Source: SIG307 sp964545045 (GTDB lineage Bacteria; Bacillota; Clostridia; Lachnospirales; Lachnospiraceae). Taken from it: DNA of 64,000 bases. Under the pieces are notes generated by a model, which worked only from the letters and a program-made list of their open reading frames with translations, was not told the DNA's origin and did not search any database. Both the position numbers and the translations under genes were made by a program. The stretch spans positions 95,602 to 159,601 of the forward strand of contig CAZJEN010000003.1 of the NCBI GenBank assembly GCA_964545045.1. Reading direction: 5' to 3'. Within the stretch, counting starts at the first letter, position 1, and each line of letters starts with the position of its first letter. Shown one piece after another: positions 54,777 through 63,463 of the stretch.

Positions 54777-55352
54777 TTACATCATATCTTTACAAACCAT
54801 ATACATATCATACAAACGCTTTTTATCAGTATTACTCAAGCTTTTCCATATACTTACTTCTACTCTACCATAAACATAAACTGACATATCCCCTGCGAAC
54901 CCAAGGAGTCGTGGTCGATTTACACCGTTAAGTTTTTTAGGAGAAGATAGATATCCCCAATGTATCTGCTTATTGTTCTCTATTACTACCTCTCCAAAAT
55001 AGGCTGCAATATCCCACGCAACAGTAACTGTTTCTGCCGATAGCTTATTCGGATTATCAAACACATGATGCTTCATTCTCTCATTGCACCCATCAAGCTC
55101 AATTTTCATTTCTTCATCTGTTTTTTCGCACAACTCTATTCTTGGTTCAAACCATTCCCACAAACTGATTAGCGACTCAGGTGTCTTGTCTAACACGACT
55201 GTCCCTCCTGTCTCTGTTATATGATTTTGAAGTCTACAAAGCCTTTCGACAAGAGTATCCGTATACCATTGAAAATATTGTTCAACCTGCTTCTTCTTCA
55301 TTTCCTCAAAGGGAACTGCTTCAAACGGTATTACCATTTCATTATATGACAT
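54777..55352 (-). CDS. Candidate immunity protein of the nuclease toxin
   Basis: 191 residues from ATG 55352, with AAAGGAG five bases upstream; an in-frame ATG at 55388 overlaps that region and has no site. The protein has no signal peptide or membrane helix, so it stays in the cytoplasm, and is acidic, rich in Glu and Trp (SLWEWFEPRIELCEKTDEEM). The C-terminal half is beta-rich (YVYGRVEVSIW). I do not recognise the family. It begins 50 bases after the stop of the toxin gene on the same strand, where polymorphic toxin systems place their immunity gene. The role is inferred from position and cell location. Confidence 0.65.
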   Translation of the reverse strand: MSYNEMVIPFEAVPFEEMKKKQVEQYFQWYTDTLVERLCRLQNHITETGGTVVLDKTPESLISLWEWFEPRIELCEKTDEEMKIELDGCNERMKHHVFDNPNKLSAETVTVAWDIAAYFGEVVIENNKQIHWGYLSSPKKLNGVNRPRLLGFAGDMSVYVYGRVEVSIWKSLSNTDKKRLYDMYMVCKDMM

Positions 55353-55402
55353 TATTGCTCCTTTCTTCCAGACATAATGCGATTTCATATTGAGCCACTC
55401 AT

Positions 55403-58400
55403 TTATTGGTGAATAACAAAATCTATTCCGTGTTCTGTTAAAAACTGTAACAACTCCTTTGATGCCCCTACGCGTCCTGTAATATCACTTCTATAAAACT
55501 CCCAAACAACAGAAGAAACATCACCATTTTTCATCAGATATACATCCTTTAATATCTGTGTTTTTATTCTTTGGCTTAAACAAGTATACCCCACCTTCGC
55601 TTCATAAGCAACTCCATTAGAAAACTGATCTACATATCTCCCACCTTTCACTCCATTGACAAATGTTTGAAAATATTTTTGCGACTCTCCTGGATGTGCA
55701 GCTGCCAATGCTTGCTCACCTGTTTTTCCTCTCTCATAAATTGGAATACTTGCATCTACAAATTCATCCAAACAACTATCCCCGTCTGCCATATCCATTC
55801 GTACCCATGTGATAACACCATCCGGGAGGTTCTGGAAACCAAGATATTTGTACATTTTAAAACCTTGAATTACCCCATATGTCCTCACATCATATATTAA
55901 TAATTGAAGTTTTGCAAGAACTACCGGTGTAGCCTTAACCACTAGAACTTCGGCTATTACCAACGCCCCTACTGCTATTAATACGGATAATGTATGGTAT
56001 ACATCATATTCGCTATATACCTTCCAAGAATAATTAATGTCAGCTTCGGATAACACAACCCCCTTAAAAAAGCCTCCTTCAGTCCCTTTTGGCACTTTAC
56101 TCCACGTCGAGTTTGACAAAATACCACTATGTTTATAATATTCCGGTTCTCTATCAATAACTATTCTAAAAACTTCTTCCCTGACAGCCGACGATTTTTC
56201 ATGCATATACAGCTGTGCACCATATATATTGTATGCTTCTATATATACTAGTTCATCAATTGAAAAGTCTTGTTTTTCATTGTCATTTACCTTCTGTTTG
56301 ATTTCCGAAAGATTGTCAATTGTAACTCCATCAGGACCGTTTCCTCCATTTGAAAAAACAGTATTATCCAAATACTCATACGCAGTACAATTTATTTTAT
56401 GCCATGTTCTTCCTGAATTAAATTTAATGTACTTTTCATTTTCTACTAATATGACCGCATCGTATTTATTATTGTCTAAATCATCTACATCTAACAATCC
56501 ATCTCCATCCGTATCTGGTTTAACAGGATTACTTTCAAATGTCCATCCTTTATATTTCACTATATTTCCAGAAATCGGATCTTCCCGCGACACTTCAACG
56601 CATTCAATCAATTCTATCACATCAGGAATTCCATCCCTATCTGTATCTACCGTGTCATCCCCTAGCGTCGGGTCTGCATCTAATTCGACAATAGTTCCGT
56701 TTGATAACCTCACCCAACATCCCTTATTTATCGAATCACCCATTTTTACAATCAGCGGTTCCAATGCTGTCGTGAAATTCTGATTTATGTTTGCACTTAC
56801 TCCCTCGGTCTGACTAACAAGCTGATTATACACCGATGCATAATATGGCGTGGTAACTACAGAAACTACAATCTCTTCCGTGCACAGTTTTTGGATTTCA
56901 TCTTCAAGCGTAGCTCCCGCATCCACTGATGTTCCATTTTTGTAATCCGCATCTGTCAAAAGAATAATATACTTTCTTACACCGCTACGGTACTTCATAT
57001 TTCTCGCACAAAACAATGCATCTACTACCGATTCCGGTATATCTCCACCACCGTCTACACCAAGCGATGACAATTCGTTTTTAAACGAATCTACGCTAGT
57101 ATACCAGTCATAACTTTTTGTCGAACCGACTCCGTCCTCATAAATATCCCGGTATTCTACCAATCCCAAGCGAATATCAACCTTGTTCTCTTCAAGTCTG
57201 GATACAAATGACTCAATATTATTTCGAACGTTCTGTATTTCATCCCACATAGAACCCGTGGTATCAATTACAAATACAACATCTGCCTTACCGGATTCAA
57301 TAATACTATCTTCATTATCTAAATCGAGCCCCTGCAAGAACTTCAACAAATTAAACACAAAAATCGGACTATAATGATTCGGTTCTGCAGAGATTGTTTG
57401 ATTCACCACATCGTATGTAGTCTCTAATATTTCAATCGAATTTGTATCCTCAATATAGCTTGCTATTGCCAATTCTTCTATCGGTGTTTTCGCCAGAATT
57501 TCATCACTAATAGTAAAGGTCACACAACTTTTTTCAAAAGTCAGGTCATCCTCGTGTACAATATCAAACGGCGTACCTACAAGACTATCGATTTCTGTAA
57601 ATCTCGCATCATTTTCAAGCGAAATTGCATATATTTCCTGGCTGTAATCTCCTTTGCCGGTCATTGTCATACTTGGCAAAGTTCCGACATCTTGTAGATT
57701 ATACTTCTTTACCGAATCAAGACGAACCTCCTGGGTTACTACCTCTTGTCCATCCTCGATACCGTTACCATCTGTGTCTCTCAGTAGCGGATTCAAGCCG
57801 CAGGAAACCTCCGTCCCATCACTCATTCCATCATTATCAGTGTCACTTTTAATCGGATTTGTTCCATATATATTTGTTTCACTGTAATCATCTAACCCAT
57901 CTTCGTCCGTATCAACAGAAAACGGATTCGTATCATACTCATATTCTTCCGCCAAGCTAAGCCCGTCACCATCATAGTCATCAGACAACTTAACATCATC
58001 AATAGACATATTCCTGATAAGCAGATTCGTATAAATCGCTCGCTCCAAATATGCCTTATCTATCTTTCCGTCAGAAAGTTCAACATATTCAATACTATTC
58101 ATCTTATATGAATATACTTCATATTCACACGGTACATTCTCCGCTGTACCACCTTCACCGTTAAAGCCAAAGGAAATCGCACTTCCGGAGACAATATTCG
58201 CATTGTGACCTGCATTCTTAATTACATAGTGATTCCCTTCGTGATTTTCAATGACACCATTCCAGATGCTTGTAATCTCTCTGTCAAAGTCAAACTCCAG
58301 TGTCCAATCCTCTAACGTTTCCTCTGTGTTATTGGTCAGAAGCACTCTTGCAGTAAAACCACTCCCCCAGTCACTGTCCAGAATGTACTCTACAGAACAT

Positions 58401-58876
58401 GCATCTTCTTGTACCTGGGTATTCTCTCCGAGAAGCTTATACGTGCTCGGGAAACCGGTAAAGTTTTCATTCACACTAATTCCAAATTCTGCACATCCGC
58501 CCACTGGAATATCCTCATTCCAATTTGCGTTCTTTACCACATACTGCCCGTTCTCATTGCTTACAACCTCTGCATTCCAAATTGTGGTCAGCTTGTTATT
58601 CAATGCAAAGCTTAAATACCAGTTCTCAATTACACTGCTCCCGGTATTCTCAACCTTTATATTAGCGTTATAACCACCATTCCAATACCCAGAAAGAGAA
58701 AACGTTACACTAAAGTTTTCTCCTACATATTTGTTTTCGGTAGTCATTCCATCCCAACTACTCTGTACAACACCGGTTGTCACAGATGCTTCCGCAGAAG
58801 CAGCCGCCCCAGTTGTGCACACACACATTGCCAGCGTCAATATAAACGCCACTACTCTTTTTAGTACCTTTTTCAC
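55403..58876 (-). CDS. Secreted CBM2-TSP3-VWA polymorphic toxin with nuclease domain
   Basis: The start is GTG 58876, eight bases after GAGGAG; a longer frame from 58975 runs through a terminator hairpin and is rejected. The 1157 residues hold: a signal peptide (1-29); two CBM2-like modules (about 33-150 and 158-258, with the Trp and NNxGxxIxxW patterns); thrombospondin type 3 calcium repeats (298-378, DTDxDGxxD); a VWA domain (531-715) with MIDAS D538-T540-S542; a second TSP3 stretch (742-803); a hydrophobic segment (962-995); and a C-terminal domain (1055-1157). The last has D1083, E1092 and K1094 (YEAKVGY), a PD-(D/E)xK pattern, followed by SQRIKTQILKDVYLM and TGRVGASK. This end is typical of restriction-endonuclease-fold toxins of polymorphic systems. 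No sortase signal is seen. Confidence 0.85.
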   Translation of the reverse strand: MKKVLKRVVAFILTLAMCVCTTGAAASAEASVTTGVVQSSWDGMTTENKYVGENFSVTFSLSGYWNGGYNANIKVENTGSSVIENWYLSFALNNKLTTIWNAEVVSNENGQYVVKNANWNEDIPVGGCAEFGISVNENFTGFPSTYKLLGENTQVQEDACSVEYILDSDWGSGFTARVLLTNNTEETLEDWTLEFDFDREITSIWNGVIENHEGNHYVIKNAGHNANIVSGSAISFGFNGEGGTAENVPCEYEVYSYKMNSIEYVELSDGKIDKAYLERAIYTNLLIRNMSIDDVKLSDDYDGDGLSLAEEYEYDTNPFSVDTDEDGLDDYSETNIYGTNPIKSDTDNDGMSDGTEVSCGLNPLLRDTDGNGIEDGQEVVTQEVRLDSVKKYNLQDVGTLPSMTMTGKGDYSQEIYAISLENDARFTEIDSLVGTPFDIVHEDDLTFEKSCVTFTISDEILAKTPIEELAIASYIEDTNSIEILETTYDVVNQTISAEPNHYSPIFVFNLLKFLQGLDLDNEDSIIESGKADVVFVIDTTGSMWDEIQNVRNNIESFVSRLEENKVDIRLGLVEYRDIYEDGVGSTKSYDWYTSVDSFKNELSSLGVDGGGDIPESVVDALFCARNMKYRSGVRKYIILLTDADYKNGTSVDAGATLEDEIQKLCTEEIVVSVVTTPYYASVYNQLVSQTEGVSANINQNFTTALEPLIVKMGDSINKGCWVRLSNGTIVELDADPTLGDDTVDTDRDGIPDVIELIECVEVSREDPISGNIVKYKGWTFESNPVKPDTDGDGLLDVDDLDNNKYDAVILVENEKYIKFNSGRTWHKINCTAYEYLDNTVFSNGGNGPDGVTIDNLSEIKQKVNDNEKQDFSIDELVYIEAYNIYGAQLYMHEKSSAVREEVFRIVIDREPEYYKHSGILSNSTWSKVPKGTEGGFFKGVVLSEADINYSWKVYSEYDVYHTLSVLIAVGALVIAEVLVVKATPVVLAKLQLLIYDVRTYGVIQGFKMYKYLGFQNLPDGVITWVRMDMADGDSCLDEFVDASIPIYERGKTGEQALAAAHPGESQKYFQTFVNGVKGGRYVDQFSNGVAYEAKVGYTCLSQRIKTQILKDVYLMKNGDVSSVVWEFYRSDITGRVGASKELLQFLTEHGIDFVIHQ

Positions 58877-58916
58877 TGCTTTTCTCCTCGCTACTTTATT
58901 TGTATTTACGGCAAAT

Positions 58917-58948
58917 AAAAAAGGTTGCAATGAATTAACATTGCAACC
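58917..58948 (-). terminator. Leader terminator of the toxin gene (riboswitch platform)
   Basis: On the minus strand GGTTGCAATG pairs perfectly with CATTGCAACC around TTAATT, followed by TTTTTT. It lies 40 bases before the GTG start, inside the leader. Its 5' arm shares GGTTGC with the 3' end of the aptamer, so terminator and aptamer P1 exclude each other. Confidence 0.85.
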
Positions 58949-59023
58949 GAACCATCCTATAATAGATTTCTCCATTACTTAGACTTCATGTTTTGCGCCC
59001 TAAAGTTTCCTGAAGTTTGCCAT
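58943..59023 (-). promoter_or_regulatory. Candidate c-di-GMP-I (GEMM) riboswitch
   Basis: The leader contains the conserved GEMM-I blocks in order: GGCAAAC (59021-59015), a GGAAAC tetraloop region, GGCGCAAAAC (58999-58990; consensus GACGCAAAGC), GTCTAAG, a perfect 7-bp stem TAATGGA/TCTATTA closed by GAAA, ATGG, and CGGTTGC at the 3' end. P1 can form between ATGGCAA and TTGCAAT with one mismatch. The first hairpin is weak (two mismatches), and an alternative ACTTCA/TGAAGT pairing exists. Family membership is my reading of the consensus, not a covariance result. Confidence 0.6.
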
Positions 59024-59063
59024 CATTAATTTCTGAAATTTGCCGTTATTAAACACAGGTCGT

Positions 59064-59092
59064 ATTTTATCACAGCTTATCACTTTAGTCAA
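59064..59092 (-). promoter_or_regulatory. Promoter of the toxin operon
   Basis: TTGACT (59092-59087) and TAAAAT (59069-59064) have a 17-base spacer. Transcription would start near 59057, giving a leader of about 180 nt that holds the riboswitch and terminator. Confidence 0.75.
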
Positions 59093-59100
59093 CTACTTCT

Positions 59101-60573
59101 TTACAAAAACATATTGTTTTTCTGTAAGCTCTTCTTTTTATCACGTTTCTCTTGTTTTTTCACTTTCTCTTGCTTCCGCTTAAGCTTCTCCCTCACACTC
59201 TCTATCTCTGGATTTTCTCCTTCCGAATGAGCAGTTTTTCGTGCCTCATTCGTATATCCCTCATACTCTGCCTTTGTTGCCTTATATTGGGTCATAAACG
59301 CCTTTACCGTCTTATACCCATGTTGCTCCACGGTCATCTGTAAAAGTGGTTTTAAACCGTCGATATCGCTCTTTAACTGCTCCATCTTCTCCTGTAGTTC
59401 CTTCCGGGCTTTACTTTTGAATACACCCTTCGTTCCGGCAAGTGCCTGTTCTGCTGCCGATAATTCATTTTCCTTCCGGTAGATGGTCTTGTTTATCTTA
59501 TTGAGTTTCTGATATATCAGTGTCATAAGTGAATACTCCGTTACCAGTGTCGGTCTCATTGCAGTTTCCGGTACTTGAACTTCCTTTCCTTCACTTGCCT
59601 GCTCTGCTGTAACATGCTCTTCTTCGTCTTTTTTCTTTCTACCGGACACCATCCGTATCAATAACTCCAATGCATATATCGCCGCCATAATCATGCTCTG
59701 AAACAACGCCGGATTACTTCCTCTTCTTTGAATGGAAGCTGTTGCCTTTCGGCTGATTTCCGTTCCCTTTACCTCCATAATCTGCTCTTCCGGAACCCCA
59801 CTGACCAACGCTCTATCTACGGTCTGGTTCCACTGGGTACGGACCTTGTTGTTTTCCTCTATCTGCTCTGCCTTTGGATTATTCTTCCCCACCTTCTTCA
59901 TTGGCAAGTACACTCCGGTTTTATCGAACACTTGCAATTTATCCTTCTCATCCTTCACATAGATATTGATAAGGTCCGTATAGGAACGTTTCACTTCATC
60001 AAGAAAGCCTTCCTGTTTAAAGCGAACATCCTTTTTCGCAAATAGTTTCCGCTCGTATACCTCTCCCTTCGGTACAATCCTGCACTTCTTCCGAAGGTTG
60101 CCTCCCTCATCCAGTATTTCCTTTTTCGTGCGGACATGCTTGCCGTTCTCGTCATAAAACATGTTCCGAGTAGCAATCTTCTCTACCGGCTCTTCCATCC
60201 GTCTCCGTTCCGCAAAGATAAGATGGATGTGATAATTGGTCTTCCGCTTGTTGTGATGTAGCGCAGCCTTACATTCCACCTCATAATTCTGCTTAAAATG
60301 CTCTGTAAAAAGCTTTAGCAGCTTATCCGGTTCATAGTCTACGAAGCTCTCCGGAAGGGCAATAATCAGCTCTCTTGCCTCGATACATTTCCCATCCGTA
60401 CCGCTCTTTGCAAACTCCTCTTGGTTACACTCCGCAAGTTCTGTCCAGAACTCCTTTTCCACGGTCTCATACACCGCATACAGATTTTCTTGTCTTGCAT
60501 GGCTGGATATGTACCCGATTCTTCCCTTTACATTGGTCAGCTTCGACATCTGTATAAATGAATTTCTCCTCAC
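59101..60573 (-). CDS. MobA/MobL-type relaxase
   Basis: 490 residues from GTG 60573, eight bases after GGAGG; an ATG eight codons further in is the alternative. The relaxase domain covers about residues 1-260, with the His-x-His metal motif (H115, H117) in TNYHIHLIFAERR and the N-terminal YISSHARQENLYAVYE block. These enzymes nick oriT and lead the strand into a recipient through a conjugation channel supplied by another element. The C-terminal half is helical and very Lys/Glu-rich (KLKRKQEKVKKQEKRDKKK). The upstream 177 bases hold the candidate oriT. Confidence 0.85.
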   Translation of the reverse strand: MRRNSFIQMSKLTNVKGRIGYISSHARQENLYAVYETVEKEFWTELAECNQEEFAKSGTDGKCIEARELIIALPESFVDYEPDKLLKLFTEHFKQNYEVECKAALHHNKRKTNYHIHLIFAERRRMEEPVEKIATRNMFYDENGKHVRTKKEILDEGGNLRKKCRIVPKGEVYERKLFAKKDVRFKQEGFLDEVKRSYTDLINIYVKDEKDKLQVFDKTGVYLPMKKVGKNNPKAEQIEENNKVRTQWNQTVDRALVSGVPEEQIMEVKGTEISRKATASIQRRGSNPALFQSMIMAAIYALELLIRMVSGRKKKDEEEHVTAEQASEGKEVQVPETAMRPTLVTEYSLMTLIYQKLNKINKTIYRKENELSAAEQALAGTKGVFKSKARKELQEKMEQLKSDIDGLKPLLQMTVEQHGYKTVKAFMTQYKATKAEYEGYTNEARKTAHSEGENPEIESVREKLKRKQEKVKKQEKRDKKKSLQKNNMFL

Positions 60574-60621
60574 ACGTCTTTCCTCCTTCCCTGTTCCGTA
60601 ATGACTCTTTCTGCTGTGAGT

Positions 60622-60732
60622 GGGTGCTTCGGCACCCGGTTACGAACTTCTGCCGTTTCCGGCAAACAAGCCCCCGGCAGGGCGAAATACGTAGAGCATA
60701 AAACGAAGTTTTGTGCAATGGGTGTATTTCGC
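60622..60732. other. Candidate oriT
   Basis: Nested hairpins lie just upstream of the relaxase gene: GGGTGC-ttcg-GCACCC (60622-60637), GCCG-tttc-CGGC (60652-60663), and GCGAAATAC/GTATTTCGC (60682-60732) enclosing GCATAAAAC-gaa-GTTTTGTGC (60696-60716). On the minus strand the right part reads TATTTCGCCCTGCC, with a CGCCCT core reminiscent of MOBQ-type nic regions. No gene is convincing here. Confidence 0.5.
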
Positions 60733-60750
60733 TCTCAAACGCCGAGAGCT

Positions 60751-61314
60751 TCATCGACATCCAAGCAACGCTCTTTCGATTTCCTCTACATTACAATCCC
60801 TTTGCGGAAACTCATGAAATGCGTTCTTCTTTGCCCGATATGGAATTAAATTCTGTTTGCTCTTCTCCTCTGATAATTGATTCATAGTAAATAGATTAGT
60901 ATTAGATTCTTTCATATTAGATTGTCGTCGTTTTTCCGTTGATGGATTTTCCATTGACCGATTATCCATTGACGGATTATCCATTTGCGGAAAATCACCA
61001 AACGGCACTCTACTTTTCTGTGGCACCTCGTACACATCCCATTCATATCCGGCAAATGTTCCGTCCGAATTGTGCTTCTGCCTACATACCAAATATCCGG
61101 ACCGTTCCAATTCTTCGACTCCTGCCCTAATACTGTGCTCTCCATCTTTCTTGAAAATTTTCTTCAATCCGGCAACCGAGAACACCCAATTATCCGGAAA
61201 GGACAATAATGTTACTAATATTCCTCTACCTTTCAGACTCAGCTCCGTGTCCCGAAAGATGCCTGCATCCAAATTTATATACTGCTTTTTGCTACTACTT
61301 CTGTAAATTGCCAC
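60751..61314 (-). CDS. Replication-initiator-like HTH protein, short
   Basis: 187 residues from GTG 61314, six bases after GGGGAG. The N-terminal 110 residues match the winged-helix domain found in clostridial plasmid and element replication proteins: INLDAGIFRDTELSLKGRGILVTL, then LERSGYLVCRQ and GYEWDVYE. A low-complexity stretch with MDNPSMDNRSMENPS follows. The C-terminus is short compared with full initiators of about 300 residues, so it may be truncated or have an accessory role. It lies between the integrase and the relaxase. Confidence 0.7.
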   Translation of the reverse strand: MAIYRSSSKKQYINLDAGIFRDTELSLKGRGILVTLLSFPDNWVFSVAGLKKIFKKDGEHSIRAGVEELERSGYLVCRQKHNSDGTFAGYEWDVYEVPQKSRVPFGDFPQMDNPSMDNRSMENPSTEKRRQSNMKESNTNLFTMNQLSEEKSKQNLIPYRAKKNAFHEFPQRDCNVEEIERALLGCR

Positions 61315-61352
61315 CCAGCTCTCCCCTTTCGTAAAAAATGATTGCTCTAAGG

Positions 61353-61400
61353 AAAAACCTCTGCTATACTTGACTTGTGGTATCAGATAGCAGAGGTTTT
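61353..61400 (-). terminator. Terminator after the integrase gene
   Basis: AAAACCTCTGCTAT and ATAGCAGAGGTTTT are perfect 14-base arms, followed by TTTTT on the minus strand, just after the integrase stop. Confidence 0.8.
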
Positions 61401-61407
61401 CTTGTTA

Positions 61408-62493
61408 TCACAGGTCCCGGCAGTTGCCGCTGTCGGGGCCACTTTCTTTTTCAAAATCCAACATATCCGCTACTTTTCTTTGTCGATTCGGATATAGGTG
61501 ACCGTAAGTATTCAGTGTAATTCGAATATCCTTATGTCCCACCCTTTCCTTAATCAGCAACGGTTCCACTCCCTTATTGATCAAATATGCCACATGAGAA
61601 TGTCTTAAATCATGTACCCGGATTCGTTTTACTCCTGACTTCTCCATCTGATGCTTCATCTTATGCTGTACTGCTTCCTGCACAATCGGGAACAACCTCT
61701 CATTGTCCGGCATTCCGTAATGAGCTTCAACAAAATCCTGAATCTCACGTTTCAAAAACTCCGGAATCTCTACCACACGAATCGACTGCTTTGTCTTCGG
61801 TTCTGTTATCATATCCTTTCGTTCCGTCCGATAATAGGTTTTCGTAATATGAATACGGTTTTCCTTAAAATCCACATCCTTTGGTGTCAGTGCAAGTAAC
61901 TCTCCGATTCTGCATCCGGTCCAAAACAATATTTCAAAGATAAGATAATACCTTGTCCCCGGTTCAAGCGTCTGCATAAACTGTCGATACTCCTCCAAGG
62001 TCCAAAAATCCAAGCTTCTGCTGTCCGAGGCACCCATCCGCTTCACTTTCTTGCATGGATTTGTTTCCAAATCATAGATACGTGCAGCATGGTTAAACAA
62101 CCCGGTTAACTGATTCTGTATCATTCGCAGATATGCTTCCGAGAAACCTTTGGTCTGCATTTCATTCTGCCACTGAATGATTTGTGACGCCGTTATCTCA
62201 TTCATCTTTTGAGTTCCGAAGTATGGAATCAAGTGCTGTTGCATCATGTAGCGTTTATTCTTTAGGGAACGTTCCTTTAACTCGTTTTTCTTGTCCTCAA
62301 AGTATACTTCCATGAACTCTCCTAAATTCATGTCCATACTTCTACTGTCACTCAGCTTCTTTTGTCTCTCATACTCCAACGCATCCCGCTTTGTTTCAAA
62401 ACCACGCTTTCTGCGCTTTTTCTTCTCGCCCTTGGCATTCGTTTCAAACCATTGGGCTGTCCATTTCCTTGTGTCCTTCTCTTTGTACGCCAT
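61408..62493 (-). CDS. Tyrosine integrase targeting tuf
   Basis: 361 residues with AAGGAGGAG before the ATG. An AP2-like arm-binding N-terminus (WTAQWFETNAKGEKKKRRKRGF) is followed by a SAM-like core-binding domain. The catalytic domain has Arg near 195 (GCRIGELLAL), H294-R297 in HDLRHSH, H320 in VGHKD and nucleophile Y330 in LNTYGHLYP. It is of the Tn916-like phage integrase class. It lies about 1.1 kb from the right core, and the arm-type repeats occur inside both ends. It follows the excisionase-like gene by nine bases. Confidence 0.95.
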   Translation of the reverse strand: MAYKEKDTRKWTAQWFETNAKGEKKKRRKRGFETKRDALEYERQKKLSDSRSMDMNLGEFMEVYFEDKKNELKERSLKNKRYMMQQHLIPYFGTQKMNEITASQIIQWQNEMQTKGFSEAYLRMIQNQLTGLFNHAARIYDLETNPCKKVKRMGASDSRSLDFWTLEEYRQFMQTLEPGTRYYLIFEILFWTGCRIGELLALTPKDVDFKENRIHITKTYYRTERKDMITEPKTKQSIRVVEIPEFLKREIQDFVEAHYGMPDNERLFPIVQEAVQHKMKHQMEKSGVKRIRVHDLRHSHVAYLINKGVEPLLIKERVGHKDIRITLNTYGHLYPNRQRKVADMLDFEKESGPDSGNCRDL

Positions 62494-62502
62494 AGCTCCT
62501 CC

Positions 62503-62697
62503 TTAATTCATTACCGGTTCATAACCAAACATCTTTGTAGCCCAAAACGCTCTCGGAATGCGCCCTGCCATTGTAACATAACCTCTCTGGCTCAATTCCT
62601 TGTTCATGGACTTAATCAATTTGTATGCATGCGACTTGGAACAATTCAGCTCCTTTGCCACATCCTCCGCATTCATCATGTATTGATAATGTGCCAT
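62503..62697 (-). CDS. Excisionase-like HTH protein
   Basis: 64 residues with GGGAGG eight bases before the ATG. The sequence YMMNAEDVAKELNCSKSHAYKLIKSMNKEL is a MerR/Xis-type winged HTH, and RIPRAFWATKMFGYE is a wing-like end. Small HTH proteins directly before the integrase in elements of this type direct excision and regulate integrase. It is divergent from the XRE regulator gene. Confidence 0.8.
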   Translation of the reverse strand: MAHYQYMMNAEDVAKELNCSKSHAYKLIKSMNKELSQRGYVTMAGRIPRAFWATKMFGYEPVMN

Positions 62698-62934
62698 TTG
62701 TCCATCCTCCCTTCCATTTTCATCTTTAGTACAAGTGTTGTATTTCTTTCTTGTACGATTTTCGTATACTCATAATATCACATGCCATGCATTTTGTCAA
62801 CCATTCGTAAATACATTTTTACGATATTCGTAATTCTATTTTTGTAATTTCCTCTTTTCTATTTTTCGTAAATATGATATGATAGTGGAAGAGGACTACA
62901 CTATATATGCTTTGTGCTCAAAAGGAGGACACTT
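62698..62934. promoter_or_regulatory. Operator region between xis-like and XRE genes
   Basis: The 237-base gap is AT-rich and repeats TTCGTA several times (near 62760, 62804, 62827 and 62864). CGTAAA-N6-TTTACG at 62806-62823 is a perfect inverted repeat. Such clustered sites suit binding by the XRE regulator, controlling both directions and thus excision. Confidence 0.55.
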
Positions 62935-63417
62935 ATGGGTGACGGAAAAAAACTAAAAGAACACATTGATAACAAAGGAACCAATGTACGCAAGATTGCA
63001 AAAGAAACCGGTATCAGTGCAACTACACTGTACTCGATTATACAAAAGGATTCCAATATCAGATTTGACTTTGCCCTTCGTCTGGCAAATGCTTTGGAGA
63101 TTGACGTAAACGAAATCTGTTCTGCCAGTCCTTTTTCCGGCACAATTACCGAGGAAGAAATCTATCCGACTCTCCCGGACGGACTTCATGGGGCACTGGA
63201 TTCCAGTCGTGTAAAGACTTACTTAAAGAATTCTCTCTATCCTTTGATGCATTTGTTCGGAAAGAACAGTATGCCGGATGTAGATAATCTGCTGACTTCC
63301 TTTTATCAGTTGGATGATGAGGCAAGAAAAGAGGTTGTAGAAACGATACAGTTTAAGCTGCAATATCATAGAGATGCAGAACGTACAGAACAAGTAAAAC
63401 AAATTAAAGGATGGTAA
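62935..63417 (+). CDS. XRE-family transcriptional regulator
   Basis: 160 residues from ATG 62935, with AAAGGAGG six bases upstream; an in-frame start seven codons earlier lacks spacing. The N-terminal HTH is GTNVRKIAKETGISATTLYSII near residues 18-39. The C-terminal part has a helical DDEARKEVVETIQFKLQYHR motif common in such repressors. It is the element's likely lifestyle regulator, reading away from the integrase genes. Confidence 0.85.
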   Translation: MGDGKKLKEHIDNKGTNVRKIAKETGISATTLYSIIQKDSNIRFDFALRLANALEIDVNEICSASPFSGTITEEEIYPTLPDGLHGALDSSRVKTYLKNSLYPLMHLFGKNSMPDVDNLLTSFYQLDDEARKEVVETIQFKLQYHRDAERTEQVKQIKGW

Positions 63418-63427
63418 AAAAGAAGCG

Positions 63428-63456
63428 CCGGTGAACATAAAAATTCACCGGTTTTT
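63428..63456 (+). terminator. Terminator of the XRE gene
   Basis: CCGGTGAA pairs with TTCACCGG around an eight-base A-rich loop and is followed by TTTTT on the plus strand, just after the stop codon. Confidence 0.85.
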
Positions 63457-63463
63457 CATTTAT

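Noticed and set aside
58877..58975. 33-residue N-terminal extension of the toxin from ATG 58975
   Set aside because: The extension crosses the aptamer end and terminator hairpin and has no usable ribosome site; GTG 58876 has GAGGAG at ideal spacing.
60467..60760. Minus-strand frame of 97 residues across the relaxase start
   Set aside because: It runs through the hairpins of the candidate oriT, has no ribosome site and unusual composition.
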